From contig JAJDUG010000042.1 in assembly GCA_022826755.1 (NCBI GenBank), positions 1 to 39,084 of the forward strand: a DNA stretch of 39,084 nucleotides, in the 5' to 3' direction. Numbering within the stretch: position 1 is the stretch's first letter; each line of letters starts with the position of its first letter. A model generated the notes under the pieces. It did no database searches and was not told the DNA's origin. It saw only the letters and a program-made list of their open reading frames with translations. Shown here piece by piece: positions 27,423 through 36,369 of this stretch. A program made the translations under genes and the position numbers. This stretch comes from Acidobacteriota bacterium (lineage in GTDB: Bacteria; Acidobacteriota; Terriglobia; Versatilivoradales; Versatilivoraceae).

Positions 27423-27809
27423 TCACCCCGCTTTAGGGTGGCGGGCCTCGATGATGCTCTTCATGCCGCCGCGCACGTTGAACTCGCCTCGAACCACCGC
27501 CCGGACAGGCTGACAGGCCTCAACCACGTCCCGCAGGATTCGATTCACGGCATTCTCGTAGAAGATGCCCAGGGACCGGTACCCCAGGATGTAACCCTTG
27601 AAGGCCTTGAGCTCCAGGCAGACCCGGTCCGGCACGTAACGCAGAGTGATGGTGCCGAAGTCGGGCAGGTTGGTCTTGGGGCAGATGGAGGTATATTCCG
27701 GCACCTGGATCGTAATCTCGTAGTCCCGAAACTGGTTGGGCCACGCCTCCAGTTTGGGAAGTTCCGCATCGATCCCGGACCTGGCGTGATCAGGGGTGTA
27801 TTCAGTCAT
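27423..27809 (-). CDS. queF: NADPH-dependent 7-cyano-7-deazaguanine reductase
   Basis: QueF reduces preQ0 to preQ1 in queuosine synthesis for tRNA. The 128-residue product is the short, single-domain form. Nucleophile Cys43 and Asp50 lie in YTSICPKTNLPDFG with the family's seven-residue spacing. The QueF signature ELKAFKGY is at 66-73, and Glu85 in GIFYENAVNRIL is the likely substrate-binding acid. The start ATG 27809 overlaps the upstream thioredoxin gene by eight bases and has GGAGGA upstream, so it is likely translated from the same mRNA. No other queuosine genes are in the window. Confidence 0.93.
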   Translation of the reverse strand: MTEYTPDHARSGIDAELPKLEAWPNQFRDYEITIQVPEYTSICPKTNLPDFGTITLRYVPDRVCLELKAFKGYILGYRSLGIFYENAVNRILRDVVEACQPVRAVVRGEFNVRGGMKSIIEARHPKAG

Positions 27810-28392
27810 CGGAGATCTCCTCCAGCAACCGGCCGGCCAGGGCTGAAACCTCGGGGAGGGTGTCCGATCCCACAAACTTTCCCGCCAGCCTGCCCCGACC
27901 ATCGATGACGAAGAAGGTGGGCAGGACGGCCACGTCTCCCAAGGGATCCAGGTCGACCAGCGTTTCCAGTTGAAAGGCCGGAGCGGGGTGGGGGACGGCC
28001 ACCTTGTAGTTGATTTCGGGACGCCGTTGCAGGAAGGGGTCGATATCGTCCCAGCCTCCGCGGTCCACACTCAACCCCACCAGGTCGAAGGGTGTGTCCC
28101 GATACCTCTCCGACAGCGCCACCAGGCGCGGGATGCCCTCCACGCAGGGAGCGCACCAGCTGGCCCAGACGTCAATCACCACCACCCTGCCGGAATAGTC
28201 GCCGATACCCTCGATCCCCCGCCGGGTCTCAAAGCGAAAGTCGCCGGCCCCGGGGCGGGAACTGGGATCGGAATAGCGGGCTTCCAGGCGGCCGGTCCGG
28301 ATTCGCGGCGCCACCTGAAATTGGTAGTAGGCCAGGGCCGAAGCCAGCAGGAGGATGCCGGCGACGCCCAGCGCCAGCGGGTTTCGTTTCAT
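27802..28392 (-). CDS. TlpA-like membrane-anchored thioredoxin
   Basis: The 196-residue product has one N-terminal membrane helix (about 7-24) and a periplasmic thioredoxin-like domain. The redox motif is WCAPC (Cys80, Cys83) in VVIDVWASWCAPC, and the cis-proline loop is LPTFFVID. These define the TlpA/ResA group that reduces disulphides outside the cytoplasm, often for cytochrome c or protein maturation. It overlaps the end of the cinA-like gene by four bases and the start of queF by eight, forming a tight three-gene operon. The client protein is unknown. Confidence 0.9.
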   Translation of the reverse strand: MKRNPLALGVAGILLLASALAYYQFQVAPRIRTGRLEARYSDPSSRPGAGDFRFETRRGIEGIGDYSGRVVVIDVWASWCAPCVEGIPRLVALSERYRDTPFDLVGLSVDRGGWDDIDPFLQRRPEINYKVAVPHPAPAFQLETLVDLDPLGDVAVLPTFFVIDGRGRLAGKFVGSDTLPEVSALAGRLLEEISDD

Positions 28393-29747
28393 CGGTCAAG
28401 TCCTGATTCTTCGGACAACTCCCGCCTGAGCAGGTCCAGGGCATGAGTCACCAGTCGGTCCCTGCGGAGCCGACGCCCCTTTCTCACGTTGATCCTGCGG
28501 GAGGCGAAGCCGGTCCTGACCGACCCGGCGGTAATCCAGACGGATGCGGCTCCGCCCTCGTCCAGATCCACCGGCCCCACCACCAGGCCCCAGGCCCCCT
28601 CTTCCCTTGCCGTCGCATATCTCGCCAACTGACTGACGAGACGTTCCGGCGACGGGGCCGAGTCCGCTTCGCCCCCGCCGCCCAACAGCCGGCTCAAGGC
28701 CGCGGGGCTGCCGGCCGCGTAGGTTCCGGCGAAACGGGTCGAGTCGCCCCGGGCGGCCAGCAGACTGGAAGAAACGGCTCCACCGCTGGCGATTTCCCCC
28801 AGCACCAGTGAAGCCTGCCTCTGCTCAAGCAGTTGCCAGATCCGATCCTCCAGCGACGATCCGGCGTCGGAGTACATGTACTCGCCGATATGCTCGAGCA
28901 GCTCACCCTTCAGACCCCGCAGGCGCTCCAGTTCCTCAGGGGAGTTGCCGGGAAAGGAAAAGGTGATATCCACGCGATTGGAGTTGAAGGAGGACCAGAC
29001 TGCCAATTCCCCCGGCAACTTCAGTTTTTCGCGAATCACCCGGTCGATGCTGGACTGCCCGATCCCTGCGAATCGCATGGTGAGGGAATGGCCGACCTTG
29101 CGCAGTCCGAAGCGCTCCGACAGCCAGGGCACCAGCTCGTTCCGGACCATGGGTTGAAGCTCGCGCGGAGGTCCCGGCAGCGCCGCGATCACTCGTTGGC
29201 CGTCGTCGAAAACCAGCCCCACGGCGGTTCCATTGGGATTGGGAAGGTAGGTCCCCTTCTCCGGGGCCAGCGCCTGCCCCCGCAAAACGGGCCGCAGGAT
29301 TCCCTTTTCTCCTCCGTATCTCCGCTTGAGATCGTTCAGGGCTCCCGGATGCTCCTTGAGGGAGATGGAGGTGTAGTCGGAGAGCGCCTTGCGGGTGATG
29401 TCCTGACTGGTGGGGCCCAGACCGCCGGTGGTCAGAATCAGGGGAGCTTTCCGGCGGGCGAAATCCAGGGCCTGGTGCAGGTCCGTCTGCAGGTCTCCGA
29501 TGCTCATCGAACCCAGGCAGCGATAACCCAGGGGACCCAGGGCGCGGGTGATGAACTGGGTATGCCGATCGGCGTAGACACCCCGGAGCAGTTCGCTGCC
29601 GGTCACGATGATGAAGTAGTCCAGGCTATCGCGGCTTACCCCGTCTCCCGAACCCTCCCCGGGAGCGGCCTCGGCCTGGACACCCACCGAAACCAGGACA
29701 AGCACAGCGGCCCATAGCCGGCAACGGCCGGCCGTCGTCCTTCGCAT
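28389..29747 (-). CDS. CinA-like protein with N-terminal signal sequence
   Basis: The 452-residue product combines the MoCF/CinA N-terminal domain and a CinA C-terminal-like domain. The N-terminal domain has IIVTGSELLRG at 46-56 and TTGGLGPTSQDITRKAL at 107-122. Normal CinA is cytoplasmic and acts on ADP-ribose and NMN. Here a signal-like stretch (RRTTAGRCRLWAAVLVLVSVG, ending AEAA) precedes the domain, suggesting export. In the C-terminal domain the family's ESCTGG motif reads EIASGG at 318-323, so the NMN-deamidase site looks altered. Two ATG codons lie at 29750 and 29747. GGAGGA is adjacent to the first, so the second is preferred. It heads the operon with the thioredoxin and queF. Confidence 0.82.
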   Translation of the reverse strand: MRRTTAGRCRLWAAVLVLVSVGVQAEAAPGEGSGDGVSRDSLDYFIIVTGSELLRGVYADRHTQFITRALGPLGYRCLGSMSIGDLQTDLHQALDFARRKAPLILTTGGLGPTSQDITRKALSDYTSISLKEHPGALNDLKRRYGGEKGILRPVLRGQALAPEKGTYLPNPNGTAVGLVFDDGQRVIAALPGPPRELQPMVRNELVPWLSERFGLRKVGHSLTMRFAGIGQSSIDRVIREKLKLPGELAVWSSFNSNRVDITFSFPGNSPEELERLRGLKGELLEHIGEYMYSDAGSSLEDRIWQLLEQRQASLVLGEIASGGAVSSSLLAARGDSTRFAGTYAAGSPAALSRLLGGGGEADSAPSPERLVSQLARYATAREEGAWGLVVGPVDLDEGGAASVWITAGSVRTGFASRRINVRKGRRLRRDRLVTHALDLLRRELSEESGLDR

Positions 29748-29859
29748 CATTCCTCCAATGGGTGGATTCCGGCCTGATGCAGTTCCAAAATCAGACAATC
29801 CGGAAAGGGGCGGCTGCCCGCGCCGATTTCGGAGCGGACTCTTCCCGCGACCACCGGCT

Positions 29860-30990
29860 TCAGTCCCCCGCCAGCGCCTTCAGCATTCGGTCCACGTCCC
29901 GGCTGCCGTTGTAGAGGTGTCCCGAGATCCGCACGCGGCCCAGTTCGCCCCAGACCAGAATTCCGCGGCTCCTGAGATGCTCGTGTATCGTCCTGGCCTC
30001 GTCAGACAAGAAGCAGGTGTTTCCGGAACGGGCCGAGGATTCCCCGGGCGTGATGACGGTGTGTCCCAGCTCCTCCAGGCCGGCCGCAATCCTTGCCGAC
30101 AACCGCCGGGCATGTTCCTGGATGCGGTCCATCCCCGTGCTCAGCAGCACGTCCAGGGCGTTGCTCAGGAACATCACCGACACCAGGCTGGGATTGCCGG
30201 GCTCCATCCCCTCCGGCATGGGCCGGACCGGTACTTCCGGGACAACCTCCATGCGCTCCCGGGGCCAGGCCACCAGGTTGCGCCAGCCGAAGCAGGTTGC
30301 GGCCGTGCGATTCTCGGCCCGGGGACTCAGGTAACAGGGGGCCACCCCGTGGGTGGCCAGCATCCACTTGTAGGAACTGCTCACGCACAGGTCGGTCACG
30401 TCTGCCGGAACCTCCACCACGCCCGAGGCATGGGTGGCGTCCACGGCCAGCAGGACACCCCGCCGGGAGGCGCCCTCCGCCAGGCGCTGCAAGTCCAGGC
30501 ACTGACCGGTGTAGAAACTGACCTGGCTCACGGCCAGCACCCGGGTGCGGCCGTCGATGGCCGCCAGCAGGTCCTCTTCCCCGACTTTCCACCGGCAATG
30601 GGGAACCCTGCGGACCGCCACGCCCCGCGCCTCCAGAGACCTCCAGGCATAGGCCACCGAGGGAAACTCGATGGCGGTGGTCACGACATTGTCCCCGGCG
30701 CTCCAGTCCAGGCCCCGAGCCAGCCAGTTCATCCCCTCCGACGCCGAGGGCATGAAGGCCACCCGGCCGGCGGGCACCTTCCACAACCGGGCCACCTTCT
30801 TCCGGCAGGCCTCGGTCCGGTCGGCCACCTCCCCCCGGCCTTCGTAGCCCAGACTCTTCAAGCGGGCGAAATCGGCGTAGACCGCCTGGTGGCTCTTCAT
30901 CCAGGGAGACTCCCCGCCCGTGCAGAGGTGAGTCACCCTTTCGAGTCCGACGAAGGCATCCGGAGAGACCAGCGGTTCTATGTCCATCAC
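29860..30990 (-). CDS. Class V aminotransferase (PLP, cysteine desulfurase-like)
   Basis: The 376-residue product is a fold-type I PLP enzyme of the class V branch. It contains FMPSASEGMNWLARGL near 79-94 for cofactor phosphate, Asp184 in AVDATHASG that contacts the pyridine nitrogen, and the Schiff-base Lys208 in SSSYKWMLATHG. I do not see the C-terminal active-site cysteine loop typical of a true cysteine desulfurase, so the reaction could be a lyase or transaminase. It lies at the edge of the defence island but has the base composition of the host genes and is probably not part of it. Confidence 0.88.
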   Translation of the reverse strand: MMDIEPLVSPDAFVGLERVTHLCTGGESPWMKSHQAVYADFARLKSLGYEGRGEVADRTEACRKKVARLWKVPAGRVAFMPSASEGMNWLARGLDWSAGDNVVTTAIEFPSVAYAWRSLEARGVAVRRVPHCRWKVGEEDLLAAIDGRTRVLAVSQVSFYTGQCLDLQRLAEGASRRGVLLAVDATHASGVVEVPADVTDLCVSSSYKWMLATHGVAPCYLSPRAENRTAATCFGWRNLVAWPRERMEVVPEVPVRPMPEGMEPGNPSLVSVMFLSNALDVLLSTGMDRIQEHARRLSARIAAGLEELGHTVITPGESSARSGNTCFLSDEARTIHEHLRSRGILVWGELGRVRISGHLYNGSRDVDRMLKALAGD

Positions 30991-31018
30991 TTACCCATTG
31001 GACTCTAGATTGGAACTG

Positions 31019-32164
31019 CTACTGCGTCTTTGTATCAGCAGATCTGTTACGCCACTTCTCGAAGTCGAGTTGGTTACGAAGGAAGAGTTGGTACGGTTCA
31101 GCTTCGTCTCTACTTGGTTCTACGATTTCACGTTCTTGGGAACAACCAAGAAAACCTTCCAATTCTCCCGGGCGAAGGACCGGGATTTTCACAAGGTAAC
31201 CCCATCGCAAGCGCGCTTCATCAGTGGCCTCCCCTTGACCTCTTATGGAAAGTGTCAAGGAATCGTCCCGCCTGAAGACGGTGGAGTAAAATTTGTGAAC
31301 AGCGTAATTGATGCTGTCGCCCTCGTAATAATAGAAACGCCCAGCTCCACGAGCCTCCCAGTCTGGTGCCACCATTGACTTCTTGTGATCGTCAAAACTG
31401 ACGTAACGAATGCGGGCTAATCGGGTCTGGTGAAAATAGAGTTCGTAATAGCCTGCATGATTATTGTCGCTTCGAATCTCTCCGCGTGTCCATTCCTCAT
31501 GGCGAGCCATGCAATCGTCTGCGCTAGCGACTCTTAGCGTAAACTCAGGAAACGTTCTGTAATAAAAGTTCGCGTTACTTCCATCGCTTTCGACAAGTGG
31601 TGACCACGCATCAGGCTCACTCAAATAGCGCTTGGCCCTTTCAAGGGGCGGCAAATCCAGGCCGAAGCGTTCGCGCCACATTCGTTCGATCTCATGAGGC
31701 TGCGCGGCATCATTAACCGGGGTGTTGGTGTCACAGACGCGGGTATATATGTGGTGAGCGTCAATTTTTTCATATCTTTCGACGAGATAGTAAGGCTTAT
31801 GTGGCGCATCCTCTATTACCAGAACATCGAGTAACTTCCCGTCGATTGTGACTTCTTTCAGATAGAACTCCGGGAACCTGGATTGGAAAAACTTAATAGC
31901 ATTACTGTGAAACAAATCAGCTAGATCTGCTTGGGTTCTCCTCCCATCATCCTTATCTATTGGATACAAAGAAAAGTCCTTATCATCAACCCCGAATACC
32001 AAAAACCGGTCACCAGTATGTTTTGCGTTTGCGAGGCAAAGGACGTCGTGAATAAGGTCCGCGTTGCTGTTGTGATGCTGGCGTTTGAAATCCCAATACG
32101 TGCCTTCAGCTCTTCGACTAATGAGCATCGAGATAAGCTCATGTAGAGCATCTTGTTTGGTCAT
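31019..32164 (-). CDS. AlbA_2 (Schlafen-type) domain protein
   Basis: The 381-residue product begins with an AlbA_2 domain, a nucleic-acid-binding fold shared with Schlafen proteins. It shows YWDFKRQHH near 24-31, an ANAKHTGDRFLVFGVDD segment at 45-61 and a later VLVIEDAPHKPYYLV strand pair. The remaining 220 residues have no domain I recognise. AlbA_2 proteins are frequent in defence islands, where some act as regulators or RNases. The gene is visibly more AT-rich than the restriction enzyme upstream and follows it after 146 bases in the same direction. I see no clear ribosome binding site before ATG 32164. It may be a separate acquired gene or the last unit of the operon. Confidence 0.8.
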   Translation of the reverse strand: MTKQDALHELISMLISRRAEGTYWDFKRQHHNSNADLIHDVLCLANAKHTGDRFLVFGVDDKDFSLYPIDKDDGRRTQADLADLFHSNAIKFFQSRFPEFYLKEVTIDGKLLDVLVIEDAPHKPYYLVERYEKIDAHHIYTRVCDTNTPVNDAAQPHEIERMWRERFGLDLPPLERAKRYLSEPDAWSPLVESDGSNANFYYRTFPEFTLRVASADDCMARHEEWTRGEIRSDNNHAGYYELYFHQTRLARIRYVSFDDHKKSMVAPDWEARGAGRFYYYEGDSINYAVHKFYSTVFRRDDSLTLSIRGQGEATDEARLRWGYLVKIPVLRPGELEGFLGCSQEREIVEPSRDEAEPYQLFLRNQLDFEKWRNRSADTKTQ

Positions 32165-32310
32165 GAGAGTTGGTTTGAATTGCTTGAATAGTTTCTAAAA
32201 TGGAACTTCGCCCTGTTTACGATATGCCCGATAGGCATCTTCCTATCAAGCCATGAAAGCGGTCTATGGTACTTGTAAAGTTCAGGAATTAGTCAATATC
32301 GCCACGGACC

Positions 32311-35300
32311 TCAAGACGCTATATGTGCCGGCACCGAAGTCAATAACAATATAGCCCCAATCCGCCTTGCTGTATCGGTTACGTGCTGGACTTCCTCGGG
32401 TGAGAGTGCGCGGCCGAGGATGGAGCGTTCGCGGTAGGACAACCATTTCTTGAGGACTTGGTAGCCACCGAGCTTGTAGGTCCATACAGCGGCCGGGATG
32501 TTTCGCCAATAGGCGCGTTCGTTCAGGTAAACATCGAAGGTCGTCTCGCCGAGGGTAACAAGCCTATCGCCCAAGGCGAACCGTTCGGCGGATGTGTAGA
32601 CCCGTTCGTATACTCGTCCCTGGCCGGGCATGATGGCATCGCCCGATCCGAAATGTCCCCAACCGGACGACACCGCGAAGTCGCCTCCGGTCATGTTTCG
32701 CTTCTCGATCGTGGCGGGAACGGCGATAGCAGCGAATTCCGTGCGCAAGAATCCTTGGGTGACGCCGGGCACGGGCGTTTCGGAGTCGAGCAGGCGGGCG
32801 AGTTCACGACCGCGCTCCGCTGATTTGGCAAGCGCCTCAGCCGCGCCGTCGACCTCGCCATCGGGCCAGCCCGGAAGCGGGATGCGCGGCCACTCCATGC
32901 GGAATGCGTCAGCATTGTCTTTGCGGTAGGAAGGATCGTGCATGATCGCGAGGACACAGTAGAGCAGATCTTCCACACCCAGACCCAGACGGTCGAGATA
33001 GCGTTGTGCCGTCGGCGTGAGATTGGCGTGACGATCGCTCTCACGGTTGCCTAGGACATCGCCGAGGAGCCAAGCGGGGAAGAGATGGACTCCCCAGAAA
33101 CCATACTTCCAATTCGTAAGGTCATGAACCCAGGTGCCGTGGGTGAAATCTGTTTGAATCTCCCGCTTGCTCGACCCAATCCACAGATTTCCTTCGAATG
33201 CATGCGGCTTGTAGTCGGGACGCGGACGATCCAGCAGGCCACTATCCGCCTCCCAATAGAGCCAGCGCTTGTCGAACGGCCGGTACGCGAAGCGGACAAA
33301 ACCGGCTTCATCCGGCCCGCCGCGCGCGAGTAGCGCGTCACGCACTGCGCGGGCGTCGAACCGCGCCGTGGTCTTCATAACACCCGGGTAGCGCCGCGCA
33401 ATCTCCTCGTGACTCAGGTTCGGGTCTAAGTAATCCGCGACACGTACCTTGAGCCGCTCTAGATCGATGTCCACGAGAAACCCGTCGCGGCTGGTCTTGA
33501 CGCCGGGAAACGACACCAGGAACAGATCCGGCAGCGCCGGCCAGTCGAACCAATCCTCGTTCACCGCAGTTTGCGTGAAGGGCAGGCCGAGTGGCAGGAC
33601 CGGGGAAACGTCATTGTACAACGCGGCCGGCGGCGCCTCTGCGGTCTTCAACAACTCCGCGCGTTTGGTTTGCCCCCACAGATGGCGAAAGCCAACCTCT
33701 CCGAATGGGACCAGATCGGCTTTGCGCACCAAGGTCGTGATGGCCGTGCCGACCTGAATGCCGACCGGATCCCCTTCGGTCGAAAAGATACTCGGGTCCG
33801 GCGAACCGTCCGGCGCCACCTTGCCGGTCTTGTACTTGTCGCCGTTCAGGCAGTCGATGCGGACCGCGTCGAACACCTCCAGGTAGCGCTCCCGCATCCC
33901 GGTGAAGGAGAGCCCGTCGAGCCAGGAGTAGTTGGAGATGAAGCAGACAACGCCCTGGCCTGTCTTTGCAATGCGCCGTTCGGCCATGCGGAAGAAGCGG
34001 ACATAGAGATCGTTCAGACCCTGGCCCTCGGGACGGCGCACCTGCCGGGTCGTACGGTAGGCGTCCGACAGCTCTCGTTCCTCGTCCACCGCCATGCCGG
34101 CAAAACCGTTGTAGGGGGGATTGCCCAGGATCACGAGAATCGGCGTATCCCGCTTGACCCGCTCGGCGCGGTCGCGTTCTTCCTCCAGTTCGGGAAATGG
34201 CAAAGGCTTGGTCGTCTTTGGCTCCCAGCCGGTGAGCGCGTTGGTGAGGAAGACGCCGGCGCGCTCATTTACGTCGTCCGCCAACGGCGCGTCGAGATCC
34301 TGCATCGTGAGCCCGACCTGTAGATGGGCCACGACGAAAGGCGCGGGCATGATCTCGAAGCCGAACACGCGCTCGGTGGCCGCCTGTTTGACCCGAGCAC
34401 CGGTAAGTGCGCCCAGGCCCTGCTCTTCGAGATTGGCGGCGATGCGGCGCAGCACTTCCGCCAGATAGGCCCCGGTGCCGCAACAGGGATCAAGCACGTA
34501 GACGTTCTTGGCCGCCAGCCCGTCGGCGATACCGAGATCGTCCTTGAGCGCCTTGTCCACGCGGGCGACCATGTAGCGCACGACGTCCGCTGGCGTGTAC
34601 CAGACGCCCAACTGCTTGCGCAAGCCGGGGTCGAAGGCTTCCAGGAAGGGCTCGTAGAAATAGGGTACGGCCTCGCCTTCGTTGAAGCGCGCGAAGAAGG
34701 CGGGCCGGTCCACTCGGTCGAGCGCCGCAGCCGTCCAATCCAGCACCTCGACCAAACCCAGTGGTTGCAGGCGTCCAGGGCCGGAGAGTTGGTGAAACAA
34801 CGCCCGCAGCACCGGCGCGCGCAGGTGCCAGACGGCTTCGCGCCAGTTGAACCTGCCCCTGAGGCGAGGCGTCTGGCGCGCCCACAGCACCCAGGCGGAG
34901 AAGACCCCGTAGAAGAGCGTCTGCACCAGGGTCGAGCGAAAGAAGCGCTCACCCCTCTGGCCCTCGAAGCGGACGCCGAGCGCCTCTTCCAGTGACGACC
35001 GCACCGCTTGGAGATACGGCGCGTCGCCTGCCGCCTCGACTCGGGCCAGCCCGTCGCGGGCGTAGGAGGCGAGCAGCCAAGCCAAGTCCTTGGGCTCGGC
35101 CAGAGCAGCCCGATGGGACAACGCGCGACAGAGATATTCACCCAGACCGGCGCCGACTTCGCGGGCAAAGGCACGCGGCTTCTCCAACCGCTGCCCGAAC
35201 GTTTCCGCGTTGTCAGCCAGCCGGAAGGTCTCCAGCTTCGCCGGCCGGCCAACTGCATCCTCGCCGAGCAGCACCAAGTCGCGCGTATTGGTCACCAGCA

Positions 35301-35661
35301 CCAGCCGATAGCGGCTCCAGTAGCGGCTTGCCTGCTCGCCATCTGCCGTCAACCAGGCGTCATCCCCAGCGGACTTCACCTCGACCACGCCGCGCTCCGG
35401 CACCTGCCCCTGGCGTGGCCGGCCCTTCTGTAACTGCTTTGCCGCATAAAGGCCGAAGTCGGGATGGCCCGCGCCCTGGTCGGCCAGCTCGCCGACGCAG
35501 AACACCTTCGGCTTGAGCGTCGCTCCGACGGCGTTCAGCAGGTTGGCCAGCGGTCCGTAGCTTGATCGTTCTGCGGTGGCGCCGCCGGACGCCCGAATCC
35601 GCCGCAAGTCGGTGAAGTAGGCTTCAACTGCCGCCGTCAGCCGAATTGTCGTTCTCGTCAT
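32311..35661 (-). CDS. Single-chain restriction-modification enzyme, type IIG/ISP-like
   Basis: This 1116-residue protein likely methylates adenine and cuts unmodified DNA. A nuclease-like N-terminus has the PD-(D/E)XK pattern: HPDFGL with Asp68, then VEVKS with Glu94 and Lys96. The methylase core has motif I DPCCGTG at 391-397 and motif IV NPPY at 514-517, typical of N6-adenine methylases. The C-terminal half contains FVRFAYRPFDKRWLYW, resembling the type ISP specificity domain. No helicase motifs are present, so it is not a full type ISP enzyme. The start ATG lies 15 bases after the DUF4276 stop, so it is co-transcribed with the ATPase pair. The target sequence is unknown. Confidence 0.88.
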   Translation of the reverse strand: MTRTTIRLTAAVEAYFTDLRRIRASGGATAERSSYGPLANLLNAVGATLKPKVFCVGELADQGAGHPDFGLYAAKQLQKGRPRQGQVPERGVVEVKSAGDDAWLTADGEQASRYWSRYRLVLVTNTRDLVLLGEDAVGRPAKLETFRLADNAETFGQRLEKPRAFAREVGAGLGEYLCRALSHRAALAEPKDLAWLLASYARDGLARVEAAGDAPYLQAVRSSLEEALGVRFEGQRGERFFRSTLVQTLFYGVFSAWVLWARQTPRLRGRFNWREAVWHLRAPVLRALFHQLSGPGRLQPLGLVEVLDWTAAALDRVDRPAFFARFNEGEAVPYFYEPFLEAFDPGLRKQLGVWYTPADVVRYMVARVDKALKDDLGIADGLAAKNVYVLDPCCGTGAYLAEVLRRIAANLEEQGLGALTGARVKQAATERVFGFEIMPAPFVVAHLQVGLTMQDLDAPLADDVNERAGVFLTNALTGWEPKTTKPLPFPELEEERDRAERVKRDTPILVILGNPPYNGFAGMAVDEERELSDAYRTTRQVRRPEGQGLNDLYVRFFRMAERRIAKTGQGVVCFISNYSWLDGLSFTGMRERYLEVFDAVRIDCLNGDKYKTGKVAPDGSPDPSIFSTEGDPVGIQVGTAITTLVRKADLVPFGEVGFRHLWGQTKRAELLKTAEAPPAALYNDVSPVLPLGLPFTQTAVNEDWFDWPALPDLFLVSFPGVKTSRDGFLVDIDLERLKVRVADYLDPNLSHEEIARRYPGVMKTTARFDARAVRDALLARGGPDEAGFVRFAYRPFDKRWLYWEADSGLLDRPRPDYKPHAFEGNLWIGSSKREIQTDFTHGTWVHDLTNWKYGFWGVHLFPAWLLGDVLGNRESDRHANLTPTAQRYLDRLGLGVEDLLYCVLAIMHDPSYRKDNADAFRMEWPRIPLPGWPDGEVDGAAEALAKSAERGRELARLLDSETPVPGVTQGFLRTEFAAIAVPATIEKRNMTGGDFAVSSGWGHFGSGDAIMPGQGRVYERVYTSAERFALGDRLVTLGETTFDVYLNERAYWRNIPAAVWTYKLGGYQVLKKWLSYRERSILGRALSPEEVQHVTDTARRIGAILLLTSVPAHIAS

Positions 35662-35676
35662 CAGCAGTCATCGCTT

Positions 35677-36369
35677 CTACGGCGACTCCGCTCCAAGTTT
35701 CTCAAGTCGATCAATCCACGCACTGAAGTGGGGACACTTGGAGCGAATGGTCTTCAGGCCGATTCGCTCGGCCATCTGCGTGCCTACCGTTGTCTTCAAG
35801 TCGCTGTATTGGGGAAGCCGGGCGATGATTCTCTTCGATGGAGCGGTCTGTTGCCCGTCGTCGATCAGTTCCGGGGACGGGACGTCATCGACGATTGTCT
35901 GCAGAGCGGAGATTTGGGAACTTGCGTTGTCGAAGAAGAAAGCGAAATGAGGCACATCGCAAAACAAATAGGCTTCAAATTCATGTAGCTGAAGGAAAGG
36001 GATGAAACGGCGGTCACCCGTCTCATCAGACCACGCTGTTTCGAGGGCATGCACCCATCGATACGGGCTGTGACGCAGTTTCCGAGCTTCGCTACCTCCC
36101 GGAAAATCCCTATGCAGGGCATAGAGGTCGATCATCGTGGTGAAGAACACCTCATTGCCCGGTTCCTGCCTGAGAAAGCGATTGATGTCATTCTGCATTG
36201 CCGCAAAGCTTCTTCCGCCGCCCCGATGAACTTTACCTTTCTTTCTGGCATGGGCAATCAAGACCGGACTGTGCATGTAGACGCCAAAATTTGCCAAATG
36301 CCTTTTCAGAACGGCATTGGCAAACGTCTGCTCTGTTTGACCTTCAGCGAAGAGATAGAGGCGAACCAC
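35677..36369 (-). CDS. DUF4276 family protein, possible TOPRIM-like nuclease
   Basis: The 230-residue product starts at GTG 36369. This codon overlaps the ATPase stop by one base (TAGTG) and has GGAGGG eight bases upstream; the longer open frame upstream is not conserved. It shows RLYLFAEGQTEQTF near the N-terminus (Glu9), FFTTMIDLYAL at 76-84 (Asp81) and LQLHEFEAYLF at 127-137, the signature set of DUF4276. The EGxTE motif followed by an acidic strand end resembles a TOPRIM active site; this is my inference. Coupled translation with the ATPase implies a complex, as in PARIS, where an ATPase cages a TOPRIM toxin. Confidence 0.85.
   Translation of the reverse strand: MVRLYLFAEGQTEQTFANAVLKRHLANFGVYMHSPVLIAHARKKGKVHRGGGRSFAAMQNDINRFLRQEPGNEVFFTTMIDLYALHRDFPGGSEARKLRHSPYRWVHALETAWSDETGDRRFIPFLQLHEFEAYLFCDVPHFAFFFDNASSQISALQTIVDDVPSPELIDDGQQTAPSKRIIARLPQYSDLKTTVGTQMAERIGLKTIRSKCPHFSAWIDRLEKLGAESP

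Noticed and set aside
29860-30990. Class V aminotransferase as a DNA phosphorothioation (DndA-like) part of the defence island
   Set aside because: No dnd or ssp genes are present, the active-site cysteine loop is not evident, and its composition matches host genes.
30990-31018. Attachment-site direct repeat flanking the defence island
   Set aside because: I compared this edge with the sequence at 37476-37562 and found no shared repeat or tRNA end, and no integrase is present.
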